A DNA stretch of 60,181 nucleotides from assembly GCF_005502275.1 (NCBI RefSeq), contig NZ_SWLZ01000026.1:1-60181 (forward strand), written 5' to 3'. The stretch is from Robertmurraya siralis (lineage in GTDB: Bacteria; Bacillota; Bacilli; Bacillales; Cytobacillaceae). The notes under the pieces were generated by a model. The model was not told where the DNA came from and made no database searches. It saw nothing but the letters and a program-made list of their open reading frames with translations. Positions 26,785 to 35,095 of the stretch are shown here, piece by piece (position 1 is the first letter of the stretch; every line of letters starts with the position of its first letter). The position numbers and the translations under genes were made by a program.

Positions 26785-28368
26785 CTAAGCTCTTAATTGT
26801 TCCTTTAAAGTGCGCTTAAGAATTTTCCCGACTGCGGTTTTCGGGAACTCAGCCATAAATTCAACGAATCGCGGACATTTATACGCGGCTAATTTTTCAC
26901 GACAGTAGGCGATGATCTCCTCTTCAGTTGCTTGCTCTCCTTCTTTTAAAACGATAAAAGCTTTGATCGTTTCGCCACGATATTCGTCTGGAATGCCAAC
27001 TACTGCTGCCTCCATTACTTTTGGGTGCTTGTATAGTACATCTTCTATTTCAATCGGGTACACATTATAACCGCTCGCAATAATTAGCTCTTTTTTACGA
27101 CCAACAATGTAAAAGAATCCATCTTCGTCCATTTTGGCAAGGTCCCCCGTATAAAGCCAACCATCACGAATCGTTTCATCCGTTTCCATTGGCATTTTCC
27201 AGTATCCCTTCATCACTTGGGGACCTTTTACAATTAATTCTCCAACTTCACCGATTGGCAACTCCTCTTTACCTGTTGCGATATCGACAATTTTTGAATC
27301 GGTATTGGGAATCGGTATCCCGATGCTCCCATGCTTTTGCAACCCGCTTACCGGGTTTCGATGTGTCACTGGAGATGCTTCGGATAGCCCGTATCCTTCT
27401 GCTACAGATGTACCGCTTAACTCGTTAAATGTTTCAATTACTTTGACTGGGAGTGGCGCCGAACCACTCGTACACGTTTTAAGAAAGCTTAAATCGAATT
27501 TTTTCACTTGATAATAGTTCAATAAGGCAATATACATCGTTGGGACAGCAGGAAAAACAGTAGGCTTTGTCTTTTCAATAATAGAAACGGTTTCTTCCAC
27601 ATCAAACTTTGGAAGAAGGATCATGTTCCCCCCTATGTAAAACGTTAAGTTCATACAACTAGTCATTCCATATACATGGAATAATGGAGAAATCGTTAAA
27701 AATCGCTCTTTGCCAAGCTCCGTCGATGTTTCCGAGGTCGAGTAGGATTGAAGGGTGTTTGCTACGAGATTGTAATGGGTAAGCATCGCACCTTTCGAAC
27801 GACCTGTAGTACCACCTGTATATTGAAGGACAGCAACATCATTTTTCGCATCAATCTCAACTTTAGGGACTGGATAGCCACGACTCTTGAGCATTTCGTT
27901 AAATTTAGTTTCTTTTTCAAATGAGACTGGGATGATATTTGTGAGGGAAGTTTTGTCTTTGATAGCGGTCACTAATGGTAATAATGGTTCGAGTACAATG
28001 AGCGTTTCCGCTTCTGAATCGTTTAATACATGTAGCAGTTCCTCCGCCTTATACATCGGATTGATTTGGACAACTATCGCTCCACACACAAGCGTGGCAT
28101 AATAGCTAATGGGGTATTGCGGACTGTTCGGCAGCATCAAACCTACACGATCGCCTTTTCCTACACCTAGATGATGGAGTGCTGCTGCTGCATTTTGAAT
28201 GAGTTGATGTAATCCTTGATACGTCATCGTTTTATCGTAGAATGTAACCGCAACATGATCGGGGTATGTTTTCACAGATTGGTAGAACAGATCTTGAAGT
28301 GCGATTTCAGGGATGTCAATCGTTGTTGGATTTCCTTCTGGAACATGCTTGAACCAAGGTTTTTCCAT
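26785..28368 (-). CDS. long/medium-chain acyl-CoA synthetase (FadD-like)
   Basis: A 527-aa AMP-forming ligase. The P-loop YTGGTTGRSKGAM (about residues 175-187), the GYGLSEASP box, YTGDLAKMDEDGFFYIVGR and the catalytic lysine in KTAVGKILKR are all in order. It activates a carboxylic acid to its CoA ester with ATP in the cytoplasm. The frame to 28443 is longer, but the ATG at 28368 has AGGGA upstream and begins the conserved N-terminus. It starts the pathway and sits immediately behind operator 2. Confidence 0.9.
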   Translation of the reverse strand: MEKPWFKHVPEGNPTTIDIPEIALQDLFYQSVKTYPDHVAVTFYDKTMTYQGLHQLIQNAAAALHHLGVGKGDRVGLMLPNSPQYPISYYATLVCGAIVVQINPMYKAEELLHVLNDSEAETLIVLEPLLPLVTAIKDKTSLTNIIPVSFEKETKFNEMLKSRGYPVPKVEIDAKNDVAVLQYTGGTTGRSKGAMLTHYNLVANTLQSYSTSETSTELGKERFLTISPLFHVYGMTSCMNLTFYIGGNMILLPKFDVEETVSIIEKTKPTVFPAVPTMYIALLNYYQVKKFDLSFLKTCTSGSAPLPVKVIETFNELSGTSVAEGYGLSEASPVTHRNPVSGLQKHGSIGIPIPNTDSKIVDIATGKEELPIGEVGELIVKGPQVMKGYWKMPMETDETIRDGWLYTGDLAKMDEDGFFYIVGRKKELIIASGYNVYPIEIEDVLYKHPKVMEAAVVGIPDEYRGETIKAFIVLKEGEQATEEEIIAYCREKLAAYKCPRFVEFMAEFPKTAVGKILKRTLKEQLRA

Positions 28369-28403
28369 GTAAATCCCTACTTTCCATATTATCCTTCCAA
28401 AAG

Positions 28404-28421
28404 ATACTGAGCGGTCAGTAT
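28404..28421. promoter_or_regulatory. TetR-type operator palindrome 2
   Basis: ATACTGAGCGGTCAGTAT, arms ATACTGA / TCAGTAT. It lies about 20 nt downstream of the -10 box, between promoter and start codon of the ligase, where a bound repressor would block transcription. Confidence 0.8.
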
Positions 28422-28441
28422 TTTCAGAGTATTCAATTAAC

Positions 28442-28469
28442 ATTATAAATCAACCGAAACCGAAGTCAA
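28442..28469 (-). promoter_or_regulatory. sigma-A promoter of the ligase operon
   Basis: On the minus strand TTGACT (28464-28469) and TATAAT (28442-28447) are separated by 16 nt. The arrangement with the palindrome downstream suits a repressed promoter. Confidence 0.7.
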
Positions 28470-28640
28470 TATTTTTTTGTAAGCGAATACAAAAATCTTG
28501 GTCATGAAATTTTCTGCAGATGTTCACGATGATTCTTTTTCAGCCATTTTAATATCGCCTTAATTTTATTGCAGCTACCTTTGATACAAAGCGAAACTTA
28601 CTTTCAAGTGTGATGATAATTTCAATAATCAATGGAATAT

Positions 28641-28676
28641 AAAAAAACTCGTGCTTCTTGTTAAAGTACGAGTTTT
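28641..28676 (-). terminator. orphan Rho-independent terminator
   Basis: Stem AAAACTCGT / ACGAGTTTT, with CTT/AAG extending it inside, followed on the minus strand by seven T. No recognised gene lies directly upstream on that strand, so it may end an unannotated RNA. Confidence 0.6.
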
Positions 28677-28784
28677 AACTGTATTGTGTAAAATGATATA
28701 TTTGCATTATACACAGCTGCTTTCTCCCATATTCACGGTTGATTGTCGTTACCGTTAGACTGCTTGAACGTTTTAGAGTGAACT

Positions 28785-29073
28785 TTCTAACTCTGCTATC
28801 TGTACTAACAATTCAATCAATGGGGAGTTAGAATAAAAAGATAGACTCCTATCCTGTAATCGATTTAAATAACCTGGATGATAAGTTCGGAAAGATAGGG
28901 CTGGCAGGTAGGTGCTTGAACAATTCAATCGCTGATTCTTTCCGAAAGATATAGGTAATTTAAACTAAATATTAGGAATATATCTTTTTAGGTGCTTATC
29001 ATATGAATGCCCCGTCCAGAACACCACTACATTAGGTTTAAAAATTTTTAGTTCCTCTTATCAAGGAGGAACT
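28785..29073 (+). other. leader region with three stem-loops
   Basis: Three inverted repeats precede the zinc-ribbon gene: TTCTAACTC/GAGTTAGAA (28785-28793 with 28825-28833), TTCGGAAAGA/TTCTTTCCGAA (28886-28895 with 28936-28946) and AGTTCCTC/GAGGAACT (29050-29057 with 29066-29073). I do not recognise a riboswitch class. Could be a structured leader or a small RNA; not assigned. Confidence 0.4.
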
Positions 29074-29157
29074 GTCCGATTGTGTCATCTAATAATGAAT
29101 CAAAATAATCAGTTAAACGTTAACAGCATTCAAAGCCGAGAGATTGGAGGGATAAAG

Positions 29158-29328
29158 ATGAGAGAATATCTTGGTCAATGTAAAATCTGCGGAAAAGAAA
29201 TTTGCTGCGAAAATGGATTTTTTAATGGTGTATTACTTCCAGAACATGACTATCTATGCTTTAAGTGTGACGAGAATAAACAACAGGCATTGGAAAAGCG
29301 AGGGGACGATTCTAGTGTTTCGCAGTGA
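29158..29328 (+). CDS. small zinc-ribbon-like protein
   Basis: A 56-aa protein with two cysteine pairs (CKICGKEICC and CFKCDEN), resembling a minimal zinc ribbon. The family is unknown to me. A GGAGG lies 7 nt before the ATG at 29158; an earlier in-frame ATG exists at 29080 but lacks one. It is one of the few plus-strand genes here, with its own terminator. Confidence 0.7.
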   Translation: MREYLGQCKICGKEICCENGFFNGVLLPEHDYLCFKCDENKQQALEKRGDDSSVSQ

Positions 29329-29350
29329 AACACTAGACCCTCTGTTTTTA
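29311..29350. terminator. bidirectional terminator between zinc-ribbon gene and ade
   Basis: Stem TCTAGTGTTTC / GAAACACTAGA over 29311-29337, followed on the plus strand by CTGTTTTTATT. It overlaps the 3' end of the zinc-ribbon frame and faces the end of the adenine deaminase gene. Confidence 0.75.
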
Positions 29351-31087
29351 TTGGTGAACTGATACTGGGACAAATTCGAATTTTGTCACATCAACAAGTC
29401 CTAAATCGGTGATTTTCAACTTTGGAATCACAGCTAAGGACATGAAGCCTAAAGTCATGATCGGATCGACATTCTCTGCAATTCCCAATACTTCACGAGC
29501 CACTTTATTAACTTTACTTTGTTGTTCAACGATTTCTTCTCCAGAGAGATTACTCATCAGTCCACCTACCGGCAGAGCCATGCGGCAAATAACTTCACCA
29601 TTGTTGACTAAGACGACTCCACCGTCTTGTTTTTTCAGACTCTTTACAGCTACTTCCATATCCTCATCATTCGTTCCCGTCACAATCAAGTTATGGGAAT
29701 CATGGGCAATGGATATCCCAATGGCCCCTGTTTTGATTCCATAGTCCTTTAATAAACCAACGAATACATTTCCCGTGTTTTTGTGTCTCTCAATAACGGC
29801 AATTTTTGAAATTTCCTTCTCCGGATTATACACAAATTCGCCTGACCTATCGCGTTCCACATCAACGATCGCTTCGTTCGTCAATGCTTCCGTTTGAATC
29901 ACTTCAATCGCCCTTGCTTTATTGGTTTCTAATTTTAGTCGAAGCTTCTCTTTTGTAAAATCACCGATATGGACACTGGATTGAACAGCAGAAATATCTG
30001 CTCTTGTAATAGGTAAAATATACTTTCCTTCTTTAGCGACAAGCTTCCCATCAATATAGGTTTGTTCGACAACAAGCTTGTCCAAATCACTGAAAATAAT
30101 CAAGTCGGCTTTTAATCCAGGGGCTACAGCTCCGCGATCATCAAGTTGACAGCATTGCGCTGTATTAAGGGTGGCCATCTGAATGGCTTGGATCGGGTCT
30201 ACCTTTTCTTCGACACAAATACGAATGGCATTGTCCAAATGTCCTTTTTCTAAAATCGTTTTGGCTTGGACATCATCCCCGCATAATACGCAGCGACGAG
30301 CGTTTTGAGGCGTAACCCCTTTTAGCAACGTACGTAAATTCTGGGTAACAGACCCTTCTCGTAGAAAAACATACATCCCGCGTGAAACACGAGCCTGCAG
30401 TTCTTCAACAGTCGAACATTCGTGATCGTTTTCCACTCCAGCCGCAATGTAGGCGTTAAGCTCTTTTCCACTTACCATCGGACTGTGCCCATCGATTCGT
30501 TTCTTTAAATTTTTCGCTACAAGAAGCTTGTCTAAGACACTGTCCTCGGCCCCGATCACACCGGGGAAATCCATAAATTCAGCCAGTCCCTCGACCATTC
30601 CTTTCTCTAATGGCGCCACCATATCTGAAGCCGTTAATATAGCCCCTGCATTCTCCATATTCGTTGCCGGCACACAGGAAGGGAGCATGTATTGAATGTC
30701 TAACGCCGTATGCTTTGCCGCTTCAATCATATATTCCAGCCCTTTTAGCCCTGCGACATTGACGATCTCGTGCGGGTCGGCCATGACCGTCGTCGTTCCA
30801 TGGGGGACAAGTAAACGGCCAAATTCTTCCGGAGTCACATAAGAGGATTCGACATGAATATGGGGGTCAATAAATCCAGGAGCGATATATTTCCCCTTTA
30901 CATCAACAACCTCTTTCCCTTCATATTCCTCCCCAATCCCAGCAATTTTCCCTGCTACGATCGCCACATCACCTGTCATGATCGTTCCTTGATACACATC
31001 AACAATGTTCCCATTTTTCAAAACTAAATCTGCTCGTTTTCGCCCTGCAGCTACATCAATTAGGTGTGCCAATTCGCTTTTTTTCAT
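29348..31087 (-). CDS. ade: adenine deaminase
   Basis: A 579-aa amidohydrolase of the AdeC type (B. subtilis AdeC is of similar length). It converts adenine to hypoxanthine and ammonia for purine salvage. The metal-binding motif PGFIDPHIHVESSYVTPEEF (about residues 70-90), GHSP, and the C-terminal adenine deaminase domain with TGTNDEDM and GLMSNLSGE are visible. Under the purine riboswitch at 31223-31294. Confidence 0.93.
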   Translation of the reverse strand: MKKSELAHLIDVAAGRKRADLVLKNGNIVDVYQGTIMTGDVAIVAGKIAGIGEEYEGKEVVDVKGKYIAPGFIDPHIHVESSYVTPEEFGRLLVPHGTTTVMADPHEIVNVAGLKGLEYMIEAAKHTALDIQYMLPSCVPATNMENAGAILTASDMVAPLEKGMVEGLAEFMDFPGVIGAEDSVLDKLLVAKNLKKRIDGHSPMVSGKELNAYIAAGVENDHECSTVEELQARVSRGMYVFLREGSVTQNLRTLLKGVTPQNARRCVLCGDDVQAKTILEKGHLDNAIRICVEEKVDPIQAIQMATLNTAQCCQLDDRGAVAPGLKADLIIFSDLDKLVVEQTYIDGKLVAKEGKYILPITRADISAVQSSVHIGDFTKEKLRLKLETNKARAIEVIQTEALTNEAIVDVERDRSGEFVYNPEKEISKIAVIERHKNTGNVFVGLLKDYGIKTGAIGISIAHDSHNLIVTGTNDEDMEVAVKSLKKQDGGVVLVNNGEVICRMALPVGGLMSNLSGEEIVEQQSKVNKVAREVLGIAENVDPIMTLGFMSLAVIPKLKITDLGLVDVTKFEFVPVSVHQ

Positions 31088-31113
31088 CTTGTTTTCCCCC
31101 TATGTCCGAAAAT

Positions 31114-31166
31114 AAAAAAAAACCGAAGACCTTAACTCCCTATCATCTTGAGGAGCAAGTTCTTCG
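31114..31166 (-). terminator. riboswitch terminator (expression platform)
   Basis: On the minus strand a long stem (arms 31123-31140 and 31151-31166, one bulge and one mismatch) ends in a run of nine U-encoding T. It lies between the aptamer and the ribosome-binding site of ade, so ligand binding probably ends transcription. Confidence 0.85.
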
Positions 31167-31222
31167 ATACTATATGCCGAAAAAGAACAGGTTGCAGACT
31201 ATCAATCTCTTCCTATTCATTG

Positions 31223-31294
31223 CACCTCATAGTCAGTTCATTTACGGTGAACTGGTAGAAACTTGCAGGCCGTATTCCTGCTATTATATGAGTG
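31223..31294 (-). promoter_or_regulatory. purine riboswitch aptamer, guanine-type specificity base
   Basis: The conserved core of the purine riboswitch is present: ATATAAT in the first strand, AAGTTTCTACC between P2 and P3 and GACTATG before the closing P1 strand. P1 pairs around 31288-31294 with 31223-31230. The specificity position (74 in the xpt numbering) is C, the base of guanine/hypoxanthine aptamers; adenine aptamers carry U there. The aptamer lies in the leader of adenine deaminase. Confidence 0.9.
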
Positions 31295-31322
31295 AACTTT
31301 ATGCGGTTTTTGATTAAGTTGT

Positions 31323-31350
31323 ATTATAGCATGGAATTATTGAAATTCAA
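31323..31350 (-). promoter_or_regulatory. promoter of ade leader
   Basis: TTGAAT (31345-31350) and TATAAT (31323-31328), 16 nt apart, about 30 nt upstream of the aptamer on the minus strand. Confidence 0.7.
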
Positions 31351-31524
31351 CAGGTTAGCAAATAATCAAATAATTCGTATAATCGCTTTTTGAAGAGGAT
31401 TGTAGATTAAAGAAACAGTCTCATCATTTATTGGCTGGATGCTCTAACAATATCCATTTCTTCTTTCACCTTTCTAAAGACAAGGTCACCTCTTGAGAAA
31501 CTCTAGAAAAGACAACTGAACTTT

Positions 31525-32211
31525 TCATTTTTTCAACGTCTTCACCATATAGTCATAAGTATGACCATTAATCTGTATCTCTTTATCTTTTTGATACCCT
31601 ATCCGATTGTATAACTTTTTTGCATTGGGATTATCCTTGGCGACATTGAGGGATATTCGGTCATATCCCTTCTGCAACGCTGATTCTTCAGCCTTCAGCA
31701 GCAATTCTGTTCCAATTCCACAGCCCTGAAACTTCGGTGAGACAGAAAGTGTATCAATATATAAATCGCCAACATCCGCTTCTTGGTCAAAGAAAATGTT
31801 CTGATTCCTTGTTTTTCTTCTTAAACGTTCAAGTAAAGGCATGTCCAATTGCAAGGCATCTGCTCCAGAGTAGGTTACGATTATTCCAGCGATTTCGTTA
31901 AAAATATCCGCAATCAACACATTTTGATAGCTAACACGATTGTTTTCTTCACAAAAAAAGTTTGTGAGAGTCTTACGAATAGTTTCAACCTTCGTTTGAC
32001 CAGTCAATTGCTCAGCAATATCTCCAATTGCAAGATGGATCAGCTCTACAACTTCATTTGCATCTTTTCTACTAGCTGGTCTGAACTTTAATTCTTTCGG
32101 GATCAATTCTTCCCAACGTAGTCCAGATACGGCACCGCCATCCGTGTTGTCATCTATAAAATAAACTCCATCGTTTCTATCATCTTCAAAATCATAATTT
32201 TTCTTTTTCAT
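31525..32211 (-). CDS. GNAT-family N-acetyltransferase
   Basis: A 228-aa protein with an acetyl-CoA-binding GNAT domain (about residues 40-225); the characteristic box reads VSPKFQGCGIGTELLLKAEE, followed by RISLNVAKDNPNAKKLYNRIGYQ. The first ~35 residues, rich in Asp/Asn, are unusual for the family. The substrate is unknown. GGAGTG precedes the ATG. Confidence 0.85.
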   Translation of the reverse strand: MKKKNYDFEDDRNDGVYFIDDNTDGGAVSGLRWEELIPKELKFRPASRKDANEVVELIHLAIGDIAEQLTGQTKVETIRKTLTNFFCEENNRVSYQNVLIADIFNEIAGIIVTYSGADALQLDMPLLERLRRKTRNQNIFFDQEADVGDLYIDTLSVSPKFQGCGIGTELLLKAEESALQKGYDRISLNVAKDNPNAKKLYNRIGYQKDKEIQINGHTYDYMVKTLKK

Positions 32212-32533
32212 GATTACACTCCGATATCATATTTAATTCTATTATTATCGCAAAATCGAAAAATTAGCTAGTAAATAAGTAGTTGTTATTTGTAGTTTTT
32301 CTGACTTGCCATTTATTTTCTTCGGCCATAACACCCACTTGACAGAATTGCTTGTCCGAAGTCAAGGAAACAATGGCCGAAAAACCAGAAGGAGTTGCTT
32401 TTATCCAAAGAGTCACATGGCTTCCCTTCGCTATGTACTGGATATTGAGCAATGCATCTAGTCGGCAGTGAAAAAGACTTTATCTGAGGAGGTCAATTCA
32501 ATTTGCCGAATTGAATCCAAATGAAGCGCTAAC

Positions 32534-32590
32534 AAAAGACAGTGAACTCCTCCTCCGGCTCAATGCCTGTAAGGGAGCTCACTGTCTTTT
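32534..32590. terminator. long inverted repeat, probable terminator
   Basis: AAAAGACAGTGAACTCC is repeated inverted at 32573-32590 (one mismatch), with T-runs on both sides. It could end transcription from either direction. Confidence 0.6.
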
Positions 32591-32644
32591 TCTGATCAGC
32601 ATATTTATATCACATTTATTGATCTATGCTGCCAATTGTTTAAA

Positions 32645-32675
32645 GAGGTTGCCTGCTCTATTCCGCGGCAACCTC
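32645..32675 (-). terminator. hairpin after SDR gene
   Basis: Perfect 9-bp stem GAGGTTGCC / GGCAACCTC, followed by a short T-run on the minus strand. It lies 45 nt past the stop of the SDR gene. Confidence 0.6.
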
Positions 32676-32719
32676 GTGATGTTTTAATGAAACTAACGTT
32701 TCCTGTTTAAGCAAAAAAA

Positions 32720-33514
32720 TTAAAATATGGTTGGTACCATTCCCCCATCTATGCGAATCGGGGCTCCTTTGAAGGCGGAGGCCATCGGGCTGCAAATGAA
32801 AGCAGTCAATCGGCCAATCTCCACAGGTCTGATAAACCGCCCGATTTCGGAATGAGGCAGGTTCTTCGTCATAAAGTCTTTCTCTTTAGCCTCGAAGGTC
32901 ATCTCTTCGTTCGAATACACACTCTCGATGATCTGCTGCACGTTCTCGGAAAGGGTCGGTCCCGGCAGGATCGTGTTCACTGTAACTTCGGCGCCGCGGG
33001 TCAACTTGGACAAGCTCTTGGATAATGACAACAACATCGATTTGGTCACACCGTATTGAGGCATCTGTCCGGAAGGCATGACGGCTTCCTCACTCGCGAT
33101 GAAGATAATTCGGCCGTATTCACGACTCAGCATGGAAGGCAAATAAAACTTGGTTAAATCGTTGGCGGCAAGAAAGTTCGTGCGGAAGTACTTCTCCCAT
33201 ACGGCATCGTCTACATCATCATAGGACATAATTTCATAGATGCCCATGCTGTTGACGAGGATATCGACGTGGGGAAAATTCGCGAATAAAGCTTCTCTCT
33301 GCCGCGAATCGACAAGATCGGCGGTTGCGTTTCGCGGCCCCGTTTCCGGGAACGTCGCTTGGATCTCTGCTACCGTTCGCTCTACATCATCGTTGTTCCG
33401 ACCATTTATGAGTACATGAACTCCTTCTCTGGCAAGTTCAAAAGCAATCGCTTTTCCTATGCCTCTAGTTGATCCCGTTACTAAAGCCGTCTTATTCTTC
33501 AATCCCATATCCAT
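32720..33514 (-). CDS. short-chain dehydrogenase (GC-rich block)
   Basis: A 264-aa classical SDR: TGSTRGIG near the N-terminus, ILVNSMG and YGVTK with the catalytic Tyr-Lys pair. ATG at 33514 with AAGGAG upstream. Its sequence is visibly richer in G and C than its neighbours, as is the AraC gene, suggesting that the pair came in together. The substrate is unknown. Confidence 0.85.
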   Translation of the reverse strand: MDMGLKNKTALVTGSTRGIGKAIAFELAREGVHVLINGRNNDDVERTVAEIQATFPETGPRNATADLVDSRQREALFANFPHVDILVNSMGIYEIMSYDDVDDAVWEKYFRTNFLAANDLTKFYLPSMLSREYGRIIFIASEEAVMPSGQMPQYGVTKSMLLSLSKSLSKLTRGAEVTVNTILPGPTLSENVQQIIESVYSNEEMTFEAKEKDFMTKNLPHSEIGRFIRPVEIGRLTAFICSPMASAFKGAPIRIDGGMVPTIF

Positions 33515-33589
33515 CTGCTTTGCACTCCTTATGTTTAGGATAGGGATCATGATACATCGTTTCGCTTACTCAGTAACTAGCACAGAACG

Positions 33590-34594
33590 TCAATTCTCTT
33601 GCACGCCGCGCCAATTGGCGGGAGTCTCCCCTGTCCATGAGCGGAACGCGCGATAAAACGAATTAGGGTCCTCGTAGCCGACGAGAAAGGCGACCTCTTT
33701 GATCTCCAGCGCGGGATCTGCCAAGTAAGCGACGGCCATCTCCCACCTAGTTTTCGCAAGCAGCTGCTTAAAGCTTACGCCTTCTCCCGTCAACCTGCGC
33801 TGCAAGGTGCGCTCACTCATCCCTAACTCGGAGGCAACGGTTTGAATATCGATTCGCCCTCGAGTTAGGCATCTGCTCAAGATCCATTGCACCTTAGCGC
33901 TCACGGTGAGCTGGCTCTGTCGTGCTTCCAACGTACGATCCAGAGCGGGAGTCAAAATCTCGAGAAGTTCTTCATTATACGACGTGAAGGGACGGTCCAG
34001 ATCGGCACGATTCAGTATTAGCCGATTGCATCCCGTACCCATCCGAATGCGGCAACCGAAATAACTTTCAAGGGCTTGAACGTTGCCCATGGGATTTATG
34101 AATTCGACGGAATGTGCTTTCAGAGGATGACCGGTTCCCCGGCGCCCGAACTCAAGCAGGTAGGCGAGTGTAATGCCGACAAGCACCGGCGGTCCGGGTA
34201 GCTCAGCATGCTCCCACTCCAATTCAATCAAGCATTGCTCGCCTCGTTCCTGAATCCTCAAGTATTCCGGAGGGCACAATTGCTTATAGCGAGCCATTCG
34301 GTTCAGCGCGTCCCGGTAATCGCGAGCGTGAAAGGTCGCCAAAGCAGCAGGCGGATACTGTGCTGTCTCGAACGCGGTCGCAAGTTTAACGATTCCAGTA
34401 GCGATGTCCCCGACTAGTTCGGAGTAGGCTTGCCAGATCGAATAATATTGTACGGTCGTGACTAACGGTTCGGTGATGACGGTGAGCGGTAGTCGTGCTT
34501 GGCGTGCTACATCAATGGGTTCTACCCCTATCCCTCTCAGGCTAGTCCAGAAACCTGGCGCGATCTTGATACGGTCTGCGGAAGAAGCGTTCAT
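33590..34594 (-). CDS. AraC-family regulator
   Basis: A 334-aa regulator. The N-terminal arabinose-binding-like domain (AraC_binding_2 type, about residues 20-210) precedes the C-terminal double helix-turn-helix (VASELGMSERTLQRRLTGEG, and EVAFLVGYEDPNSFYRAFRSWTGETPANWR). GGAGGT lies before the ATG. It is directly upstream of the SDR gene in the same orientation, so it may control it. GC-rich codon use marks probable transfer. Confidence 0.85.
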   Translation of the reverse strand: MNASSADRIKIAPGFWTSLRGIGVEPIDVARQARLPLTVITEPLVTTVQYYSIWQAYSELVGDIATGIVKLATAFETAQYPPAALATFHARDYRDALNRMARYKQLCPPEYLRIQERGEQCLIELEWEHAELPGPPVLVGITLAYLLEFGRRGTGHPLKAHSVEFINPMGNVQALESYFGCRIRMGTGCNRLILNRADLDRPFTSYNEELLEILTPALDRTLEARQSQLTVSAKVQWILSRCLTRGRIDIQTVASELGMSERTLQRRLTGEGVSFKQLLAKTRWEMAVAYLADPALEIKEVAFLVGYEDPNSFYRAFRSWTGETPANWRGVQEN

Positions 34595-34776
34595 GGCTGT
34601 CGACCTCCAAGGACAAAGTCAAATTGCAACAATCCACGGAGCCCGTGGACCATTGATTCTTCTGATTTTAACCTAACCGGGCGTGGTGAGGCAACATGTT
34701 TAATTATTTTGCGGTGGTCCCAAAATATATTTTTTGCCGCTATCGTTCTTCGTCAGAGCTCAATGTTCTGGGTATT

Positions 34777-35016
34777 CTAAATAATACGTACTAAAAGCTG
34801 CTTGTACCGGCAAACAGCATTTGAATGCCCGTCAAAGAGATGCCCTGACACCGTGGATTTGTCAATCATCAATCCGTAAAGGATAACCAGAACCACGGCC
34901 GCCTTGCAGACGATGTTTAAGATTGCTTCTGCGAGTGCGGCTTTCCATACAGAATGGGCGGCCTTTGGAATCAGCTTTGGAAGCTTAATCTGTATCATCT
35001 GCCTCAGAGATGTCAT
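34777..35016 (-). CDS. hypothetical, possibly a remnant
   Basis: A 79-aa frame with one hydrophobic segment (about residues 28-52). I do not recognise it, and the ribosome-binding site is weak (AAGGT). It shares the higher GC of the SDR/AraC block; may be a truncated membrane protein from the same transferred piece. Confidence 0.3.
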   Translation of the reverse strand: MTSLRQMIQIKLPKLIPKAAHSVWKAALAEAILNIVCKAAVVLVILYGLMIDKSTVSGHLFDGHSNAVCRYKQLLVRII

Positions 35017-35095
35017 CTAAAATGTACCTTAACAAATTAAATCCAATGGAGTTATTACTATTTTCTAAAATAATTGTAAATATTCGTGCTCAATC

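Larger units (their letters stand above)
28444..29157. other. long intergenic region with hairpins
   Basis: About 700 nt with no recognised protein gene. Beyond the ligase promoter it holds a minus-strand-type terminator and, nearer the zinc-ribbon gene, three stem-loops (see the separate entries). Confidence 0.5.
32212..32719. other. intergenic region with two hairpins
   Basis: No supported gene. A 62-codon frame (32264-32452, minus) opens with TTG and lacks a good ribosome-binding site. Two inverted repeats are listed separately. Confidence 0.45.

Noticed and set aside
32264-32452. 62-codon minus-strand frame
   Set aside because: TTG start without ribosome-binding site; likely non-coding spacer.
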